DNA from: Aneurinibacillus uraniidurans
Lineage (GTDB): Bacteria > Bacillota > Bacilli > Aneurinibacillales > Aneurinibacillaceae
Direction of reading: 5' to 3'
DNA length: 64,000 nt
Assembly (NCBI RefSeq): GCF_028471905.1
Contig: NZ_CP116902.1
Location: 1,152,501 to 1,216,500 of the forward strand
The stretch's first letter is position 1. Each line of letters opens with the position of its first letter. The notes below the pieces were generated by a model. That model was not told where the DNA came from and made no database searches. It saw only the letters and a list, made by a program, of their open reading frames with translations. The position numbers and the translations under genes were made by a program. Positions 8,584 through 17,504 of this stretch are shown here, piece after piece.

Positions 8584-9381
8584 TTATAAATTTTCACGGG
8601 CAAACTGGTTGATACGATCTACAGAAGATGCCATCTCTTTCATGGAAGCAGCGATTTCATGAACAGCTGTTTCATGCTGGGCACTCGCTGCTGTACTTTC
8701 CTCGATCTTATATTTGATCTTCTCCATCTCATTCTGAATATGCTTAATGCGTTGCAAAATCTGGCCGGCAGAATCATTCGTCTGATTTGCAAGTTTCCGC
8801 ATTTCTTGTGCTACAACGCCAAAGGCACGGCCTTCATCTCCGAGACGAGCTGATTCAATTGCAGCGTTGAGTGATAGGAGGTGGGTCTGATCTGCCACAT
8901 AAGAAATTAACTTATTCATCTCCATAATGGAGGTAAAGCTTTCATTCATCTGTACAATTTCTTCTGCCATCTCACTGAAGTTGCTGAGCATACGCCCAGA
9001 CATTTTGCCAAGTTCGCCTACTGAACCGCCAATATGTTCAACTACTCCATACACATTCTCCATGGAAGATTTGAGCGTCTGCTGGATCGACATGTCAATC
9101 AGGATGCCTACAATTCCGTCATCGAATGGTATTACAAGCGCTTGTATTGGTTTTCCGTATACATCCTCAGGAATCATAAATTCTTCTGTTTTACGGTGTT
9201 CAATTGCTTTATACATCGGACTATCTTGTCGTATCATATCTCCTACTTGAAACGGTTTAAGCGTTCCGAATACGGATATAACTTTTCCGCTGAATTCTCC
9301 TGCTGCAAGCCCCCAGTTTTTTGCGCGAATCGTCTTCTGGATGATGGGTAGCCACTGCTTAATGTCATGAATTGATGGCAT
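8584..9381 (-). CDS. Soluble methyl-accepting chemotaxis-type signalling protein
   Basis: A 265-residue protein without membrane segments. The N-terminal half (about 1-115) looks like a small sensor domain of uncertain type. The C-terminal half is the chemoreceptor hairpin, with the conserved tip around SLNAAIESARLGDEGRAF and AQEMRKLANQT (about 165-195) that contacts CheA/CheW. AAGGAGAGG precedes the ATG. It resembles short soluble receptors such as B. subtilis YfmS. No chemotaxis genes are nearby, so its input is unknown. Confidence 0.9.
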   Translation of the reverse strand: MPSIHDIKQWLPIIQKTIRAKNWGLAAGEFSGKVISVFGTLKPFQVGDMIRQDSPMYKAIEHRKTEEFMIPEDVYGKPIQALVIPFDDGIVGILIDMSIQQTLKSSMENVYGVVEHIGGSVGELGKMSGRMLSNFSEMAEEIVQMNESFTSIMEMNKLISYVADQTHLLSLNAAIESARLGDEGRAFGVVAQEMRKLANQTNDSAGQILQRIKHIQNEMEKIKYKIEESTAASAQHETAVHEIAASMKEMASSVDRINQFARENL

Positions 9382-9521
9382 CGTATCGTCCTCTCCTTTT
9401 CTCTCTTCATTATGGGAGCAGAAAAACCGAGATTCAACCCATTTTGAAAATTTTTCTACTATTTATTTTTTATATCCTCTTCTTTTCTTTTCGTATAGCA
9501 TAACCAGTTTGTCCAAACGTG

Positions 9522-9550
9522 TCATAAAGCGGCTGCGCCCCCCATAAGAT
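9522..9550 (+). promoter_or_regulatory. Candidate SigmaE promoter of the spoIIIA operon
   Basis: TCATAAA (9522-9528) resembles the SigmaE -35 KMATATW. After 14 bases, CATAAGAT (9543-9550) resembles the -10 CATACAHT (6 of 8). It lies about 37 bases before spoIIIAA. Mother-cell SigmaE control of spoIIIA is established in B. subtilis; the site here is read by eye. Confidence 0.6.
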
Positions 9551-9586
9551 GTGATAAGTAGAGTGGGACAAAGGGGGGGAAGGCCG

Positions 9587-10543
9587 GTGATTGCAGATGT
9601 TTGTACAATCCTGCCTGACCGGGTGCGTCGCTATGTTGAGACGCTTGCACCTGGTGAGCAGGAACAAATCGAAGAAATTCGTCTCCGCGTTGGCCGACCG
9701 ATAGAGTATGGAGCCGGTGGTACGCTCGCTTTTATCAAACAGAACGGGGGACGCACATCACGGATCGAGGAAGCGGCGTTGTTCACCGCTGAAGAAGGTA
9801 TGCAGATATTGACCCGACTGAGCCAGCACTCGCTATACACGCTAGAAGAAGAAATGCGGCGCGGCTATGTGACAATTCGAGGCGGACATCGTGTTGGACT
9901 TGCCGGGCGTGTCGTGCTTGAACAGGGCAAGGTCAAGCTGATTCGAGATGTGACAAGCTTTAACATTCGGGTTGCTCGTGAGCAGAAGGGGGTGGCTAAT
10001 GCAGTGCTTCCCTTGCTGACACCGGGTGGTCGCATACGAAACACGCTGATTATTTCCCCGCCGCAGTGTGGGAAAACGACGCTTTTGCGCGATTTGGCCC
10101 GTCAGCTTAGTACAGGAGTTGGTCGCATTGGTCCGTATAAGGTAGCGGTTGTGGATGAGCGGTCAGAGATTGCCGGCTGTGTTGCTGGCATTCCGCAAAA
10201 AGATATTGGACCACGCACAGATGTACTTGATGCGTGCCCGAAAGCAGAAGGCATGATGATGATGATTCGATCTATGGCCCCCGATGTGTTGATAACAGAC
10301 GAGATTGGCCGGCCTGAAGATGCCTTGGCGCTTGAAGAAGCGATTCACGCAGGGATTACAGTGCTAACAAGCGCACACGGTAAAGATGTAAAAGATATTA
10401 TGCGTCGTCCCGTGCTGTCACGTTTGCTGCAATCCGGTATTTTTGAGCGCTACCTTGTGCTCAGTCGTACGCCGCGCATCGGCACGATTGCCGGAGTATA
10501 TGACGGAGCCTTTGCAGAATGTCGGGAGAGATTGCGATGCTGA
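9587..10543 (+). CDS. spoIIIAA: Stage III sporulation ATPase SpoIIIAA
   Basis: A 318-residue secretion-type ATPase of the mother cell. It is thought to energise the SpoIIIA-SpoIIQ channel linking mother cell and forespore after engulfment. The Walker A motif is PPQCGKTT (about residues 158-165), and VDERSEIAG and LITDEIGR supply the acidic Walker-type residues. The GTG start at 9587 lies behind AAGGGGGGGAAGG and gives a length close to the B. subtilis protein (307). First gene of an eight-gene operon. Confidence 0.96.
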   Translation: MIADVCTILPDRVRRYVETLAPGEQEQIEEIRLRVGRPIEYGAGGTLAFIKQNGGRTSRIEEAALFTAEEGMQILTRLSQHSLYTLEEEMRRGYVTIRGGHRVGLAGRVVLEQGKVKLIRDVTSFNIRVAREQKGVANAVLPLLTPGGRIRNTLIISPPQCGKTTLLRDLARQLSTGVGRIGPYKVAVVDERSEIAGCVAGIPQKDIGPRTDVLDACPKAEGMMMMIRSMAPDVLITDEIGRPEDALALEEAIHAGITVLTSAHGKDVKDIMRRPVLSRLLQSGIFERYLVLSRTPRIGTIAGVYDGAFAECRERLRC

Positions 10544-11058
10544 AGCTAATAGGAGCGGCGCTTATTATTGCGGCTAGCACGCTGATCGGCATGCAGTTTG
10601 CCAGACAAGTGGCCAGGCGACCCATTCATATTCGCCAGCTTCGCGCCGCTTTTACATTACTGGAGACTGAGATCGTATACGGAGCGACACCGCTGCAAGA
10701 TGCACTTGCCACGATTGCACAGCGGGTAGGGGGAGAGGCGGCAGGTCCTTTATTTCACCGGGCGGCCACCCTGCTTGCAGAAGAGTCAGAACTTTCTACA
10801 GCGGCATGCTGGCGGCAGGCAGTACAAGAGAGTTGGTCTAAGACGGCGATGCAGGATGCGGAGCGGGAGGTGGTCCTTCAGCTTGGAGCTATGCTTGGAC
10901 GCAGTGACCGGGAAGATCAGCGTAAGCATATTCAGCTTGCGGTGATCAATTTAGAAAACGAGGAGCAGACGGCGCGTGATAACCAGCGGCGCTATGAGAA
11001 GATGTATCGCAGTCTCGGTGTGCTCGGCGGGATTCTGCTCGTCATTTTACTCTATTGA
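10537..11058 (+). CDS. spoIIIAB: Stage III sporulation protein AB
   Basis: 173 residues, with an N-terminal membrane segment (LIGAALIIAASTLIGMQFA) and a C-terminal hydrophobic anchor (LGVLGGILLVILLY) around a helical core. The family resembles type II secretion GspF half-modules and is part of the SpoIIIA channel base. The ATG at 10537 overlaps the spoIIIAA stop (ATGCTGA), which points to coupled translation. Confidence 0.94.
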   Translation: MLKLIGAALIIAASTLIGMQFARQVARRPIHIRQLRAAFTLLETEIVYGATPLQDALATIAQRVGGEAAGPLFHRAATLLAEESELSTAACWRQAVQESWSKTAMQDAEREVVLQLGAMLGRSDREDQRKHIQLAVINLENEEQTARDNQRRYEKMYRSLGVLGGILLVILLY

Positions 11059-11069
11059 GAGGTGGAGAC

Positions 11070-11273
11070 ATGGGGTATGACGTAAATGCCATTTTTCAGA
11101 TTGCGGGCATCGGGATTATCGTCGCGATGATTCATACGGTGCTTAAGCAGTCGGGCAAAGATGATTGGGCACAGTGGGTGACGCTGATTGGTTTTATTGT
11201 TGTGCTGTTCATGGTGGCGTCTTTTATCAGCAAGCTGTTTGTCGAAATCAAACGGGTATTCCTGTTCCAGTAG
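11070..11273 (+). CDS. spoIIIAC: Stage III sporulation protein AC
   Basis: A 67-residue protein with two membrane segments, matching the usual 65-68 residues. It begins MGYDVNAIFQIAGIGIIVAM. GAGGTGGAGA lies at proper distance from 11070, which decides the start over the longer frame. SpoIIIAC is a membrane component of the mother cell-forespore channel. Confidence 0.93.
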   Translation: MGYDVNAIFQIAGIGIIVAMIHTVLKQSGKDDWAQWVTLIGFIVVLFMVASFISKLFVEIKRVFLFQ

Positions 11274-11285
11274 GGGGAACAGGAC

Positions 11286-11675
11286 ATGGACATTTTACAA
11301 ATCGTCGGACTTGGGATCATCGCTACTATTTTAAGTCTAGTCGTGAAGGAACAGAAGCCGATGTTTTCTTTTATTCTTGCTACCTTTACCGGGGTTGTCA
11401 TTTTTCTGTTCCTGATTGGCAAAATCTCAGATGTAATTCATGTGCTAGAAGGGCTGGCGATGAAGGCAAATCTCAACATTGTGTATCTTGGTACGATCCT
11501 TAAAATCATTGGCATCGCCTACATTGCAGAATTCGGCGCACAGGTGACGCGAGATGCCGGGCAGGGCGCGATTGCCTCGAAAATCGAGCTGGCAGGCAAA
11601 GTACTGATCATGGTACTGGCGATCCCGATTCTGTCAGTCATGATCGAAACCATTATCCAGCTACTTCCTTCGTAA
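11286..11675 (+). CDS. spoIIIAD: Stage III sporulation protein AD
   Basis: 129 residues with four hydrophobic segments, the normal size for SpoIIIAD (about 130). It begins MDILQIVGLGIIATILSLVVKEQ, and GEQKPMFSF-like and EFGAQVTRDAGQGAIASKIE regions match the family. AGGGGGA precedes the ATG. Membrane part of the SpoIIIA complex. Confidence 0.93.
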   Translation: MDILQIVGLGIIATILSLVVKEQKPMFSFILATFTGVVIFLFLIGKISDVIHVLEGLAMKANLNIVYLGTILKIIGIAYIAEFGAQVTRDAGQGAIASKIELAGKVLIMVLAIPILSVMIETIIQLLPS

Positions 11676-11691
11676 AAAGGTTGGGATTACT

Positions 11692-12876
11692 ATGAAGCAG
11701 AAACGATTGCAGCACTGGCTGGCAGGCGTGGTACTATGTGTGCTTGTCTGCATCCGTCTACCGGCTGTGGTGGAGGCGGAGGGACCAGCAGACAAACTTG
11801 CCGAGACGCAGCTAGCAAGGTTGGATACAACGGATATTGAAGGGTTTTGGCGGGGACTGCTTGATAAATACGGCGGGTACTTGCCAGAGATGCAGAGCAA
11901 AAGCCTATTTGAAATGCTAACGGGTGAACATGCACTCAGTATTGGAGGAGTAGCCAAAGGGCTAGGCGCTTTTTTGTTCCATGAATTACTGGCAAATGGC
12001 AAGCTGCTCGGTGCGATTTTACTTATTACAGTATTTGCGATGGTTTTGGAGACGATGCAGAACGCATTTGAGAAGCATGCAGTAAGTACAGTTGCCTATG
12101 CAATTTCTTATCTAGTGCTAATCATTCTGGCGATTAGCAGCTTTCGGCTTGCTGTCGAATTCGCTCAAGGTGCGATCAGTGATATGGTCGGCTTTATGAC
12201 GGCGCTAATGCCGCTTGTACTGGCGCTTCTTGCGTCAACAGGTGGACTGGCATCAGCCGCCCTTTTTCATCCGATGGTGATTTTTTTGGTGAATACAAGC
12301 GGTACGCTCATTGCCAATGTTGTATTCCCACTATTATTTCTCTCTGCTTTGCTAAGTCTGGTGAGTACATTTTCGACCAAATATCAGCTCACAAAGCTGG
12401 CAGGCATTTTACGCACGGTAAGCCTTGGGGTGTTGGGAAGTTTCTTCACGATTTTTCTAGGCGTTCTCTCACTTCAGGGAGCCTCGGCTGCTGTTGCAGA
12501 CGGGGTGGGATTGCGGACAGCGAAGTACATTGCCGGTAACTTCGTCCCAGTTGTAGGGCGGATGTTTGCCGATGCAACAGATACGGTTGTCGGCGCCTCG
12601 CTGCTCGTTAAGAACAGCATCGGTCTCGCAGGCGTTGTCATTCTCCTCTTTCTCGCTGCATTTCCGGCGTTTAAAATTTTCATTCTCGCTTTTGTATACA
12701 ACTTGTCATCCGCTGTCATGCAGCCGCTTGGCAACAGCCCGATCATCACATGTCTCGGAATAATTGGCAAGAATCTGCTGTATGTATTTGCTGCACTAGC
12801 AACGGTCTGTCTCATGTTTTTCCTGGCAATCACCATTATCATCTCGGCGGCTAATGTGTCGGTGATGATGCGATGA
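11692..12876 (+). CDS. spoIIIAE: Stage III sporulation protein AE
   Basis: 394 residues with an N-terminal signal-like segment (about 8-28), a short outer region and at least six membrane segments from about residue 105 onward. SpoIIIAE is the large polytopic subunit of the channel complex. Size and position between AD and AF match the B. subtilis operon. It starts 16 bases after spoIIIAD. Confidence 0.95.
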   Translation: MKQKRLQHWLAGVVLCVLVCIRLPAVVEAEGPADKLAETQLARLDTTDIEGFWRGLLDKYGGYLPEMQSKSLFEMLTGEHALSIGGVAKGLGAFLFHELLANGKLLGAILLITVFAMVLETMQNAFEKHAVSTVAYAISYLVLIILAISSFRLAVEFAQGAISDMVGFMTALMPLVLALLASTGGLASAALFHPMVIFLVNTSGTLIANVVFPLLFLSALLSLVSTFSTKYQLTKLAGILRTVSLGVLGSFFTIFLGVLSLQGASAAVADGVGLRTAKYIAGNFVPVVGRMFADATDTVVGASLLVKNSIGLAGVVILLFLAAFPAFKIFILAFVYNLSSAVMQPLGNSPIITCLGIIGKNLLYVFAALATVCLMFFLAITIIISAANVSVMMR

Positions 12877-12889
12877 GGAGGGAAAAACG

Positions 12890-13591
12890 ATGATGGCATT
12901 TCTCATCCTGTGGCTTAAAAAAATTATTCTGCTTGTTTTGCTGGCGACCTTTCTAGATCTGCTTTTGCCCGGTAATGCGTACAGCAAATACGTCAAGCTC
13001 GTGCTGGGACTCGTTATTTTGTTAACAATGCTCTCGCCGGTTATGGAGCTGTTTAAAAAAGACTGGCCAGCTGAGTTGTCCGGTATAAACGGGAATGTAG
13101 CGGCTGGTACAGCACTTGACGCAGCGAAGGTCGATGCGCTTACGAAACAGCTCGTATCGCATCAGGACGAGACAGCGGCTGCTTATGTACGTACCCAGAT
13201 GAGTGAGTTGATCAAGAAACAGGTAGAAAAGCAGTATGATGTCACAGTTGAGCACGTAGCAATCAAACTTGTACCAGATGGAAGGCAGGCAGAACAGCCG
13301 ATTGAGAGCATCCAGGTGACGGTCAGCTCGGAAAAGGCAGCGAAACATGACGCGCCCACATCGGAAAATGGCGCGAGCATGAAGCCGGTTGAGCCAGTCA
13401 AGCCCGTCCAGATTGAGGTTGGGGAAGGCGGACAGACGGAGCGGACAAAACGAGCAGACGAATCAGTGGCAGCTATGGCGACGCGAACCCGACTGGAAAA
13501 AGACATTCAGTCGTCTCTGTCACTTGCCTGGAACGTGCCGGATCAAGCGGTAGCTGTTCAATGGAAAAGCGGTAGAGAGGGGGGATCGTAG
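12890..13591 (+). CDS. spoIIIAF: Stage III sporulation protein AF
   Basis: 233 residues. Two N-terminal membrane segments (about 5-22 and 32-50) are followed by an outer domain with a charged, Lys/Glu-rich region. It is a little longer than B. subtilis SpoIIIAF (206), mostly through a low-complexity stretch around residues 150-190. GAGGAGGG precedes a double ATG (12890/12893). The family has a ring-building fold seen in secretion systems. Confidence 0.92.
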   Translation: MMAFLILWLKKIILLVLLATFLDLLLPGNAYSKYVKLVLGLVILLTMLSPVMELFKKDWPAELSGINGNVAAGTALDAAKVDALTKQLVSHQDETAAAYVRTQMSELIKKQVEKQYDVTVEHVAIKLVPDGRQAEQPIESIQVTVSSEKAAKHDAPTSENGASMKPVEPVKPVQIEVGEGGQTERTKRADESVAAMATRTRLEKDIQSSLSLAWNVPDQAVAVQWKSGREGGS

Positions 13592-14181
13592 TGGCAGATA
13601 AGGGAGACGGGAAAAAATTCGGTAAATTGCAGTGGCTTCTTCTCCTAGGGGCGCTTGGTGTGGCAAGTATGCTTGCTAACTCATTTATGCAGTTTGATCC
13701 GAAGCAGAAAACTGTGTCAACACCGACTGCATCCGATGGTGACGTTTCGGCGTTCTCTAGTAAAAAAGCTGAATCGAACAGCATGGCACAATACGAAGAA
13801 CAGTACGAAGCCAAGCTCAAAGACGTACTTCAGACGATTAATGGTGTCGGTCAGGTGGAGGTAATGGTCAATCTCGAATCTACGGAAGAAGTCATAGTTG
13901 AGAAAAACCGAAACAGCACGACACAAACAACGAAGGAAGCAGATAAAGGAGCGGCCCGTGACATTACGAACGAGACGAATCAGGAGCAGGTCGTACTTGC
14001 CAAAGGTAATACAGGCGATACGCCTGTTGTTACCAAAACCATCAAGCCAAAAGTACGCGGGGTGGTCATTGTGGCAACGGGAGCGAGCAACTTGCAGGTA
14101 AAAGCGTGGATTCTCGAAGCCGTTCAGCGCTCGCTGGGCGTTCCTTCCTATAAAATTTCGATTTTGCCGAAAAAGGCATAA
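13591..14181 (+). CDS. spoIIIAG: Stage III sporulation protein AG
   Basis: 196 residues with one N-terminal membrane segment (about 13-33) and a ring-building motif domain whose family relatives form a large ring in the intermembrane space. The GTG start overlaps the spoIIIAF stop by one base and follows GAGAGGGGGG. It is shorter than the B. subtilis protein (229). Confidence 0.93.
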   Translation: MADKGDGKKFGKLQWLLLLGALGVASMLANSFMQFDPKQKTVSTPTASDGDVSAFSSKKAESNSMAQYEEQYEAKLKDVLQTINGVGQVEVMVNLESTEEVIVEKNRNSTTQTTKEADKGAARDITNETNQEQVVLAKGNTGDTPVVTKTIKPKVRGVVIVATGASNLQVKAWILEAVQRSLGVPSYKISILPKKA

Positions 14182-14193
14182 GGAGGCTGAAGC

Positions 14194-14772
14194 ATGGTGT
14201 TAAAAAAACAAACCGTATGGCTATTGTCGATGCTTGCAATTCTGGTCGTTTTGTCCGCGTACTATTTGGTGCAAGGTCCGGCTGAGCAAGTACCGATGGC
14301 AACAGGTCAGATGAATGATCAGGGAGCACTGCCAGCAGGTGATGGGAAGGACAATGGAATAAAGGTTAGCACGAAGCAGGTGACACCACAGGCAGACGGT
14401 GTTCCAGTCGCAAGCCCGTCCGATGATTATTTCATTGGCTATAAAATGCAGCGGGATGCCCAGCAGGAGCAAGAGCTTGGCCGTTATATGGAAGTGATGA
14501 CGAATGCGAACACGAAGCCTACAGAAAAGGCAGACGCGAAGAAAAATTATGATGAACTATCTGCACGTAAGGATAATCAGGATCAGATAGAGGAACTAGT
14601 AAAAGCAATTGGCAGCTATAAAGATGTCGTGGTCATTGCCAAAGACGACATGGTTCGCGTACTTGTACAAACAGACAATCTGAAAAAAGACAAGGCAGTG
14701 GAAATTATCAATCTTGTTAGAGAGCATATGAAAGTTCCGGGGCTTAATGTTGTTGTTAACTACAAGCCATAA
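14194..14772 (+). CDS. spoIIIAH: Stage III sporulation protein AH
   Basis: 192 residues with one N-terminal membrane segment (about 7-24), a flexible linker and a C-terminal YscJ/FliF-like ring domain (about 120-192). In B. subtilis SpoIIIAH binds forespore SpoIIQ to zip the two membranes together; spoIIQ is not in this window. Last gene of the operon, followed by a hairpin. Confidence 0.94.
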   Translation: MVLKKQTVWLLSMLAILVVLSAYYLVQGPAEQVPMATGQMNDQGALPAGDGKDNGIKVSTKQVTPQADGVPVASPSDDYFIGYKMQRDAQQEQELGRYMEVMTNANTKPTEKADAKKNYDELSARKDNQDQIEELVKAIGSYKDVVVIAKDDMVRVLVQTDNLKKDKAVEIINLVREHMKVPGLNVVVNYKP

Positions 14773-14779
14773 TTGTACG

Positions 14780-14820
14780 GGGCCAGCTTCTATTCAAAGG
14801 GGCTGGCTTCTTTCTTGTTT
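14780..14820 (+). terminator. Terminator of the spoIIIA operon
   Basis: GCCAGC (14782-14787) pairs with GCTGGC (14802-14807) and is followed by a T-rich tail. The rest of the 312-base gap up to accB holds a GC-rich stretch with no gene that I can support, then the accB promoter. Confidence 0.7.
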
Positions 14821-14987
14821 ACGGTTCTTCAAACTGTAGTGAGGGAGCGGGGCAGGAAGACACCTCGTCACTTGGTTACGCTTGCGGGCGAACGAGCCCC
14901 TCTCTTTTCCATCATCCCACGCCAAAACCTTCGGTTTACACAAACAATTTTCCCCGTACGAATTGATAAATAATTCAGTACATACTA

Positions 14988-15017
14988 GTAACACTCTGCC
15001 GGAGAATGTGTTATAAT
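14988..15017 (+). promoter_or_regulatory. Probable accB promoter with perfect -10
   Basis: TATAAT at 15012-15017 is preceded, 18 bases earlier, by GTAACA (weak -35). A degenerate FapR-like 17-mer (14975-14991, 12 of 17 matches by eye to the B. subtilis consensus) overlaps the -35 region. Confidence 0.5.
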
Positions 15018-15084
15018 ACATCTGTAACTTTCCTATCACTTTATATAAAAAATATAGAAAAATTGAGTTAGGAGTGGACCATGC

Positions 15085-15609
15085 ATGTTTAAAGTTCATG
15101 AAATTCGCGAAATCATCAAGCTAATTGACCAAACAAGCATCACAGAATTCGAGATGGAAGAAGACGGCGTGAAGCTGGCTATTAAGAAAGGTACTAATGC
15201 TGTCGCGTATGTAGCAGCAGAACCAGTAGTAGCACCAGCTCCGCAAGCAGCGCCTGCACCAGTGGCAGCACCGGCTCCACAGGCAGCGCCAGCCCCAACA
15301 CCAGCTCCGCAAGCAGCGCCAGCCCCAGCGGCAGCACCGGCTCCGGCAGCTGACATTGATGAAGCAGGTCTTCATAAAATCACATCCCCGATGGTCGGAA
15401 CATTCTACAAGTCTGCTGAACCAGGCGCGCCAGCATACGTGCAGGCAGGCAGCAAAGTAAACAATGATTCCATCGTCTGCATCGTAGAAGCGATGAAGCT
15501 GTTCAACGAGATCGAAGCAGAAGTATCAGGCGAAATCGTAAAAGTCCTCGTAGAAGACGGACAGCTTGTTGAGTACGGACAACCTCTCTTCCTTGTGAAG
15601 CCGGAATAG
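15085..15609 (+). CDS. accB: Acetyl-CoA carboxylase biotin carboxyl carrier protein
   Basis: 174 residues. The N-terminal part is followed by a long Ala/Pro-rich hinge (about 47-89) and the biotinyl domain with the attachment site EAMKL (Lys138). BCCP carries carboxyl groups between AccC and the AccA/AccD transferase for malonyl-CoA synthesis. AccA and AccD are not in the window. TAGGAG precedes the ATG at 15085. It is co-transcribed with accC 15 bases downstream. Confidence 0.97.
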   Translation: MFKVHEIREIIKLIDQTSITEFEMEEDGVKLAIKKGTNAVAYVAAEPVVAPAPQAAPAPVAAPAPQAAPAPTPAPQAAPAPAAAPAPAADIDEAGLHKITSPMVGTFYKSAEPGAPAYVQAGSKVNNDSIVCIVEAMKLFNEIEAEVSGEIVKVLVEDGQLVEYGQPLFLVKPE

Positions 15610-15624
15610 TGGGAGGCAGCGTCC

Positions 15625-16980
15625 ATGTTTAAAAAAGTATTAATTGCGAATCGTGGAGAGATTGCAGTTCGTGTTATTCGTGCGTGTCACGAATTAGGAA
15701 TTCAGACGGTAGCAGTTTATTCTGAAGCGGACCGTGAGGCGCTTCATGTGCGTCTTGCAGATGAAGCATACTGTATCGGACCAACACCATCAAAAGACAG
15801 CTATCTGAACATGACGAACCTGATGAGCGTAGCGACTAAAGCAGGCGTAGATGCGATTCACCCAGGTTATGGATTCCTGGCTGAGAATGCTGATTTTGCC
15901 GAGATTTGTGCGGCGTGCAACATCACATTTATCGGACCGAAACCGGAAGCGATTATCAAGATGGGCGACAAAAATGAAGCCCGCGACACGATGAAAAGTG
16001 CAGGTGTACCGATCGTACCAGGTACAGACGGCTTGATTGAAGATATCGATGAGGCGATTCGAATTGCAGAAGAAGCCGGATACCCGGTTATCATCAAGGC
16101 GACAGCTGGCGGTGGCGGTAAAGGGATGCGTGTAGCGCGTTCCGAGGAAGAGCTTGTAGCTTCCGTACGTCAAGCACAGAGCGAAGCGAAAAATGCATTC
16201 GGTAACCCTGGCGTTTATCTTGAGAAATATCTTGAAGATACACGTCATATCGAGATTCAGGTGATTGCGGATAAACATGGGAATGTTTGTCACTTGGGCG
16301 AGCGTGATTGCTCCATCCAGCGTCGTCACCAGAAGCTTGTAGAAGAAGCTCCGTCTCCGGCGCTTGATCCAGAAACACGCGAACAGATGGGAAGTGCGGC
16401 AGTAGCTGCTGCTCGTGCGGTTAACTACCATGGCGCAGGTACCATCGAATTCCTGCTCGATAAAGATGGCCGTTTCTACTTCATGGAGATGAACACTCGT
16501 ATCCAGGTAGAGCATCCCGTTACCGAATTGATTACGGGAATTGACCTGATTAAAGAACAAATCATGGTAGCGGCAGATTATCCGCTTTCTTTCAGTCAAG
16601 AAGATGTTCGGATTAACGGATGGGCTCTTGAGTGCCGGATCAATGCAGAGAATCCGGCGAAGAAATTCATGCCGTCTCCAGGCAAGATTCAGGAATACTT
16701 GCCGCCAGGGGGTTTTGGTGTGCGCGTAGATAGTGCTGCTTATCAGGGCTATCAGATTTCTCCGTTTTATGATTCAATGATTGCGAAAATCATCGTTTGG
16801 GGCAAAGATCGTAATGATGCAATTGCCCGCATGAAACGTGCGCTGTCTGAGATGGTCGTAGATGGTGTACATACGACGATCCCATTCCACCTCAAGCTTC
16901 TTGAACATGAAATGTTCGTAGAAGGTAACTTCAATACGAAGTTCCTTGAGATGTACGATTTGAAACTTGAAGAGAAATAA
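15625..16980 (+). CDS. accC: Acetyl-CoA carboxylase biotin carboxylase subunit
   Basis: 451 residues with the biotin carboxylase ATP-grasp fold. It shows the N-terminal [18 protein letters not shown], the Gly-rich ATP loop GGGGKGMRV, and the active-site regions [11 protein letters not shown] and [14 protein letters not shown]. It carboxylates biotin on AccB using ATP and bicarbonate. A second biotin carboxylase at 59.7 kb belongs to a catabolic operon; this one sits with accB and is the fatty-acid synthesis copy. Confidence 0.97.
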   Translation: MFKKVLIANRGEIAVRVIRACHELGIQTVAVYSEADREALHVRLADEAYCIGPTPSKDSYLNMTNLMSVATKAGVDAIHPGYGFLAENADFAEICAACNITFIGPKPEAIIKMGDKNEARDTMKSAGVPIVPGTDGLIEDIDEAIRIAEEAGYPVIIKATAGGGGKGMRVARSEEELVASVRQAQSEAKNAFGNPGVYLEKYLEDTRHIEIQVIADKHGNVCHLGERDCSIQRRHQKLVEEAPSPALDPETREQMGSAAVAAARAVNYHGAGTIEFLLDKDGRFYFMEMNTRIQVEHPVTELITGIDLIKEQIMVAADYPLSFSQEDVRINGWALECRINAENPAKKFMPSPGKIQEYLPPGGFGVRVDSAAYQGYQISPFYDSMIAKIIVWGKDRNDAIARMKRALSEMVVDGVHTTIPFHLKLLEHEMFVEGNFNTKFLEMYDLKLEEK

Positions 16981-17011
16981 ATGAATGAGGCACCTCCTTT
17001 AGATACACAAA

Positions 17012-17041
17012 TTGTCTTATCGCGTATTCCTTTGGTATAAT
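17012..17041 (+). promoter_or_regulatory. SigmaA-type promoter of the asp23 gene
   Basis: TTGTCT (17012-17017), an 18-base spacer and a perfect TATAAT (17036-17041). An anti-ribosome-site sequence (16990-17003) lies just upstream of this promoter and is complementary to the ribosome site at 17057-17070. Confidence 0.7.
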
Positions 17042-17076
17042 AGGCGAGAGACATAATCTGAAGGAGGTGCTATTTT

Positions 17077-17481
17077 TTGGATACAAACGTAGAGTTCGCA
17101 CAGGCAGAGATCGGAAAAATCGAGATTGCGCCTGAAGTATTAGAAGTAATTGCGCATATGGCATCCGCTGAAGTACCAGGAGTAGCAGAAGTAAGTAGTG
17201 GCATTGTTGGAGATTTCGTGGAGCGGTTGGGTCGCAAGTCCGGACGAGGTGTGCGCGTTGAAGTAAAAGAACGGGAAGCCGTTATTGACTTGTATATGAT
17301 CGTTGAATACGGTCAGCAAATCCCGGATGTCGCACATCGAGTGCAGGAAAACGTGCGTACATCCATCGAGCAAATGACCGGACTTTCCGTTTTACAGGTG
17401 AACGTACATATAGTGGATGTTCAGCTTAAACAAGAGAAGAAAGCTGCTGTCGCGGTAGAAGAAGCGCACCGAGTTCGGTAG
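17077..17481 (+). CDS. Asp23/Gls24 family protein (YqhY-like)
   Basis: 134 residues of the Asp23 family, with the conserved IAPEVLEVIA and GRGVRVEVKE regions. It begins at a TTG behind an optimal AAGGAGGTG. In B. subtilis the homologue YqhY lies in the same place after accBC and is linked to acetyl-CoA carboxylase homeostasis. Here the next two genes encode an Asp23 membrane anchor and a DUF2273 protein, so a membrane-bound Asp23 complex is likely. Confidence 0.95.
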   Translation: MDTNVEFAQAEIGKIEIAPEVLEVIAHMASAEVPGVAEVSSGIVGDFVERLGRKSGRGVRVEVKEREAVIDLYMIVEYGQQIPDVAHRVQENVRTSIEQMTGLSVLQVNVHIVDVQLKQEKKAAVAVEEAHRVR

Positions 17482-17504
17482 TCAAACCGGTTAGGAGGGC
17501 AACT

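Noticed and set aside
15210-15350. Repeats in accB as a separate element
   Set aside because: They encode the ordinary Ala/Pro hinge of BCCP.
15790-16599. Long reverse-strand open frame (269 codons) within accC
   Set aside because: It is a shadow of the accC gene, with Cys/His/Arg-rich composition and no ribosome site.
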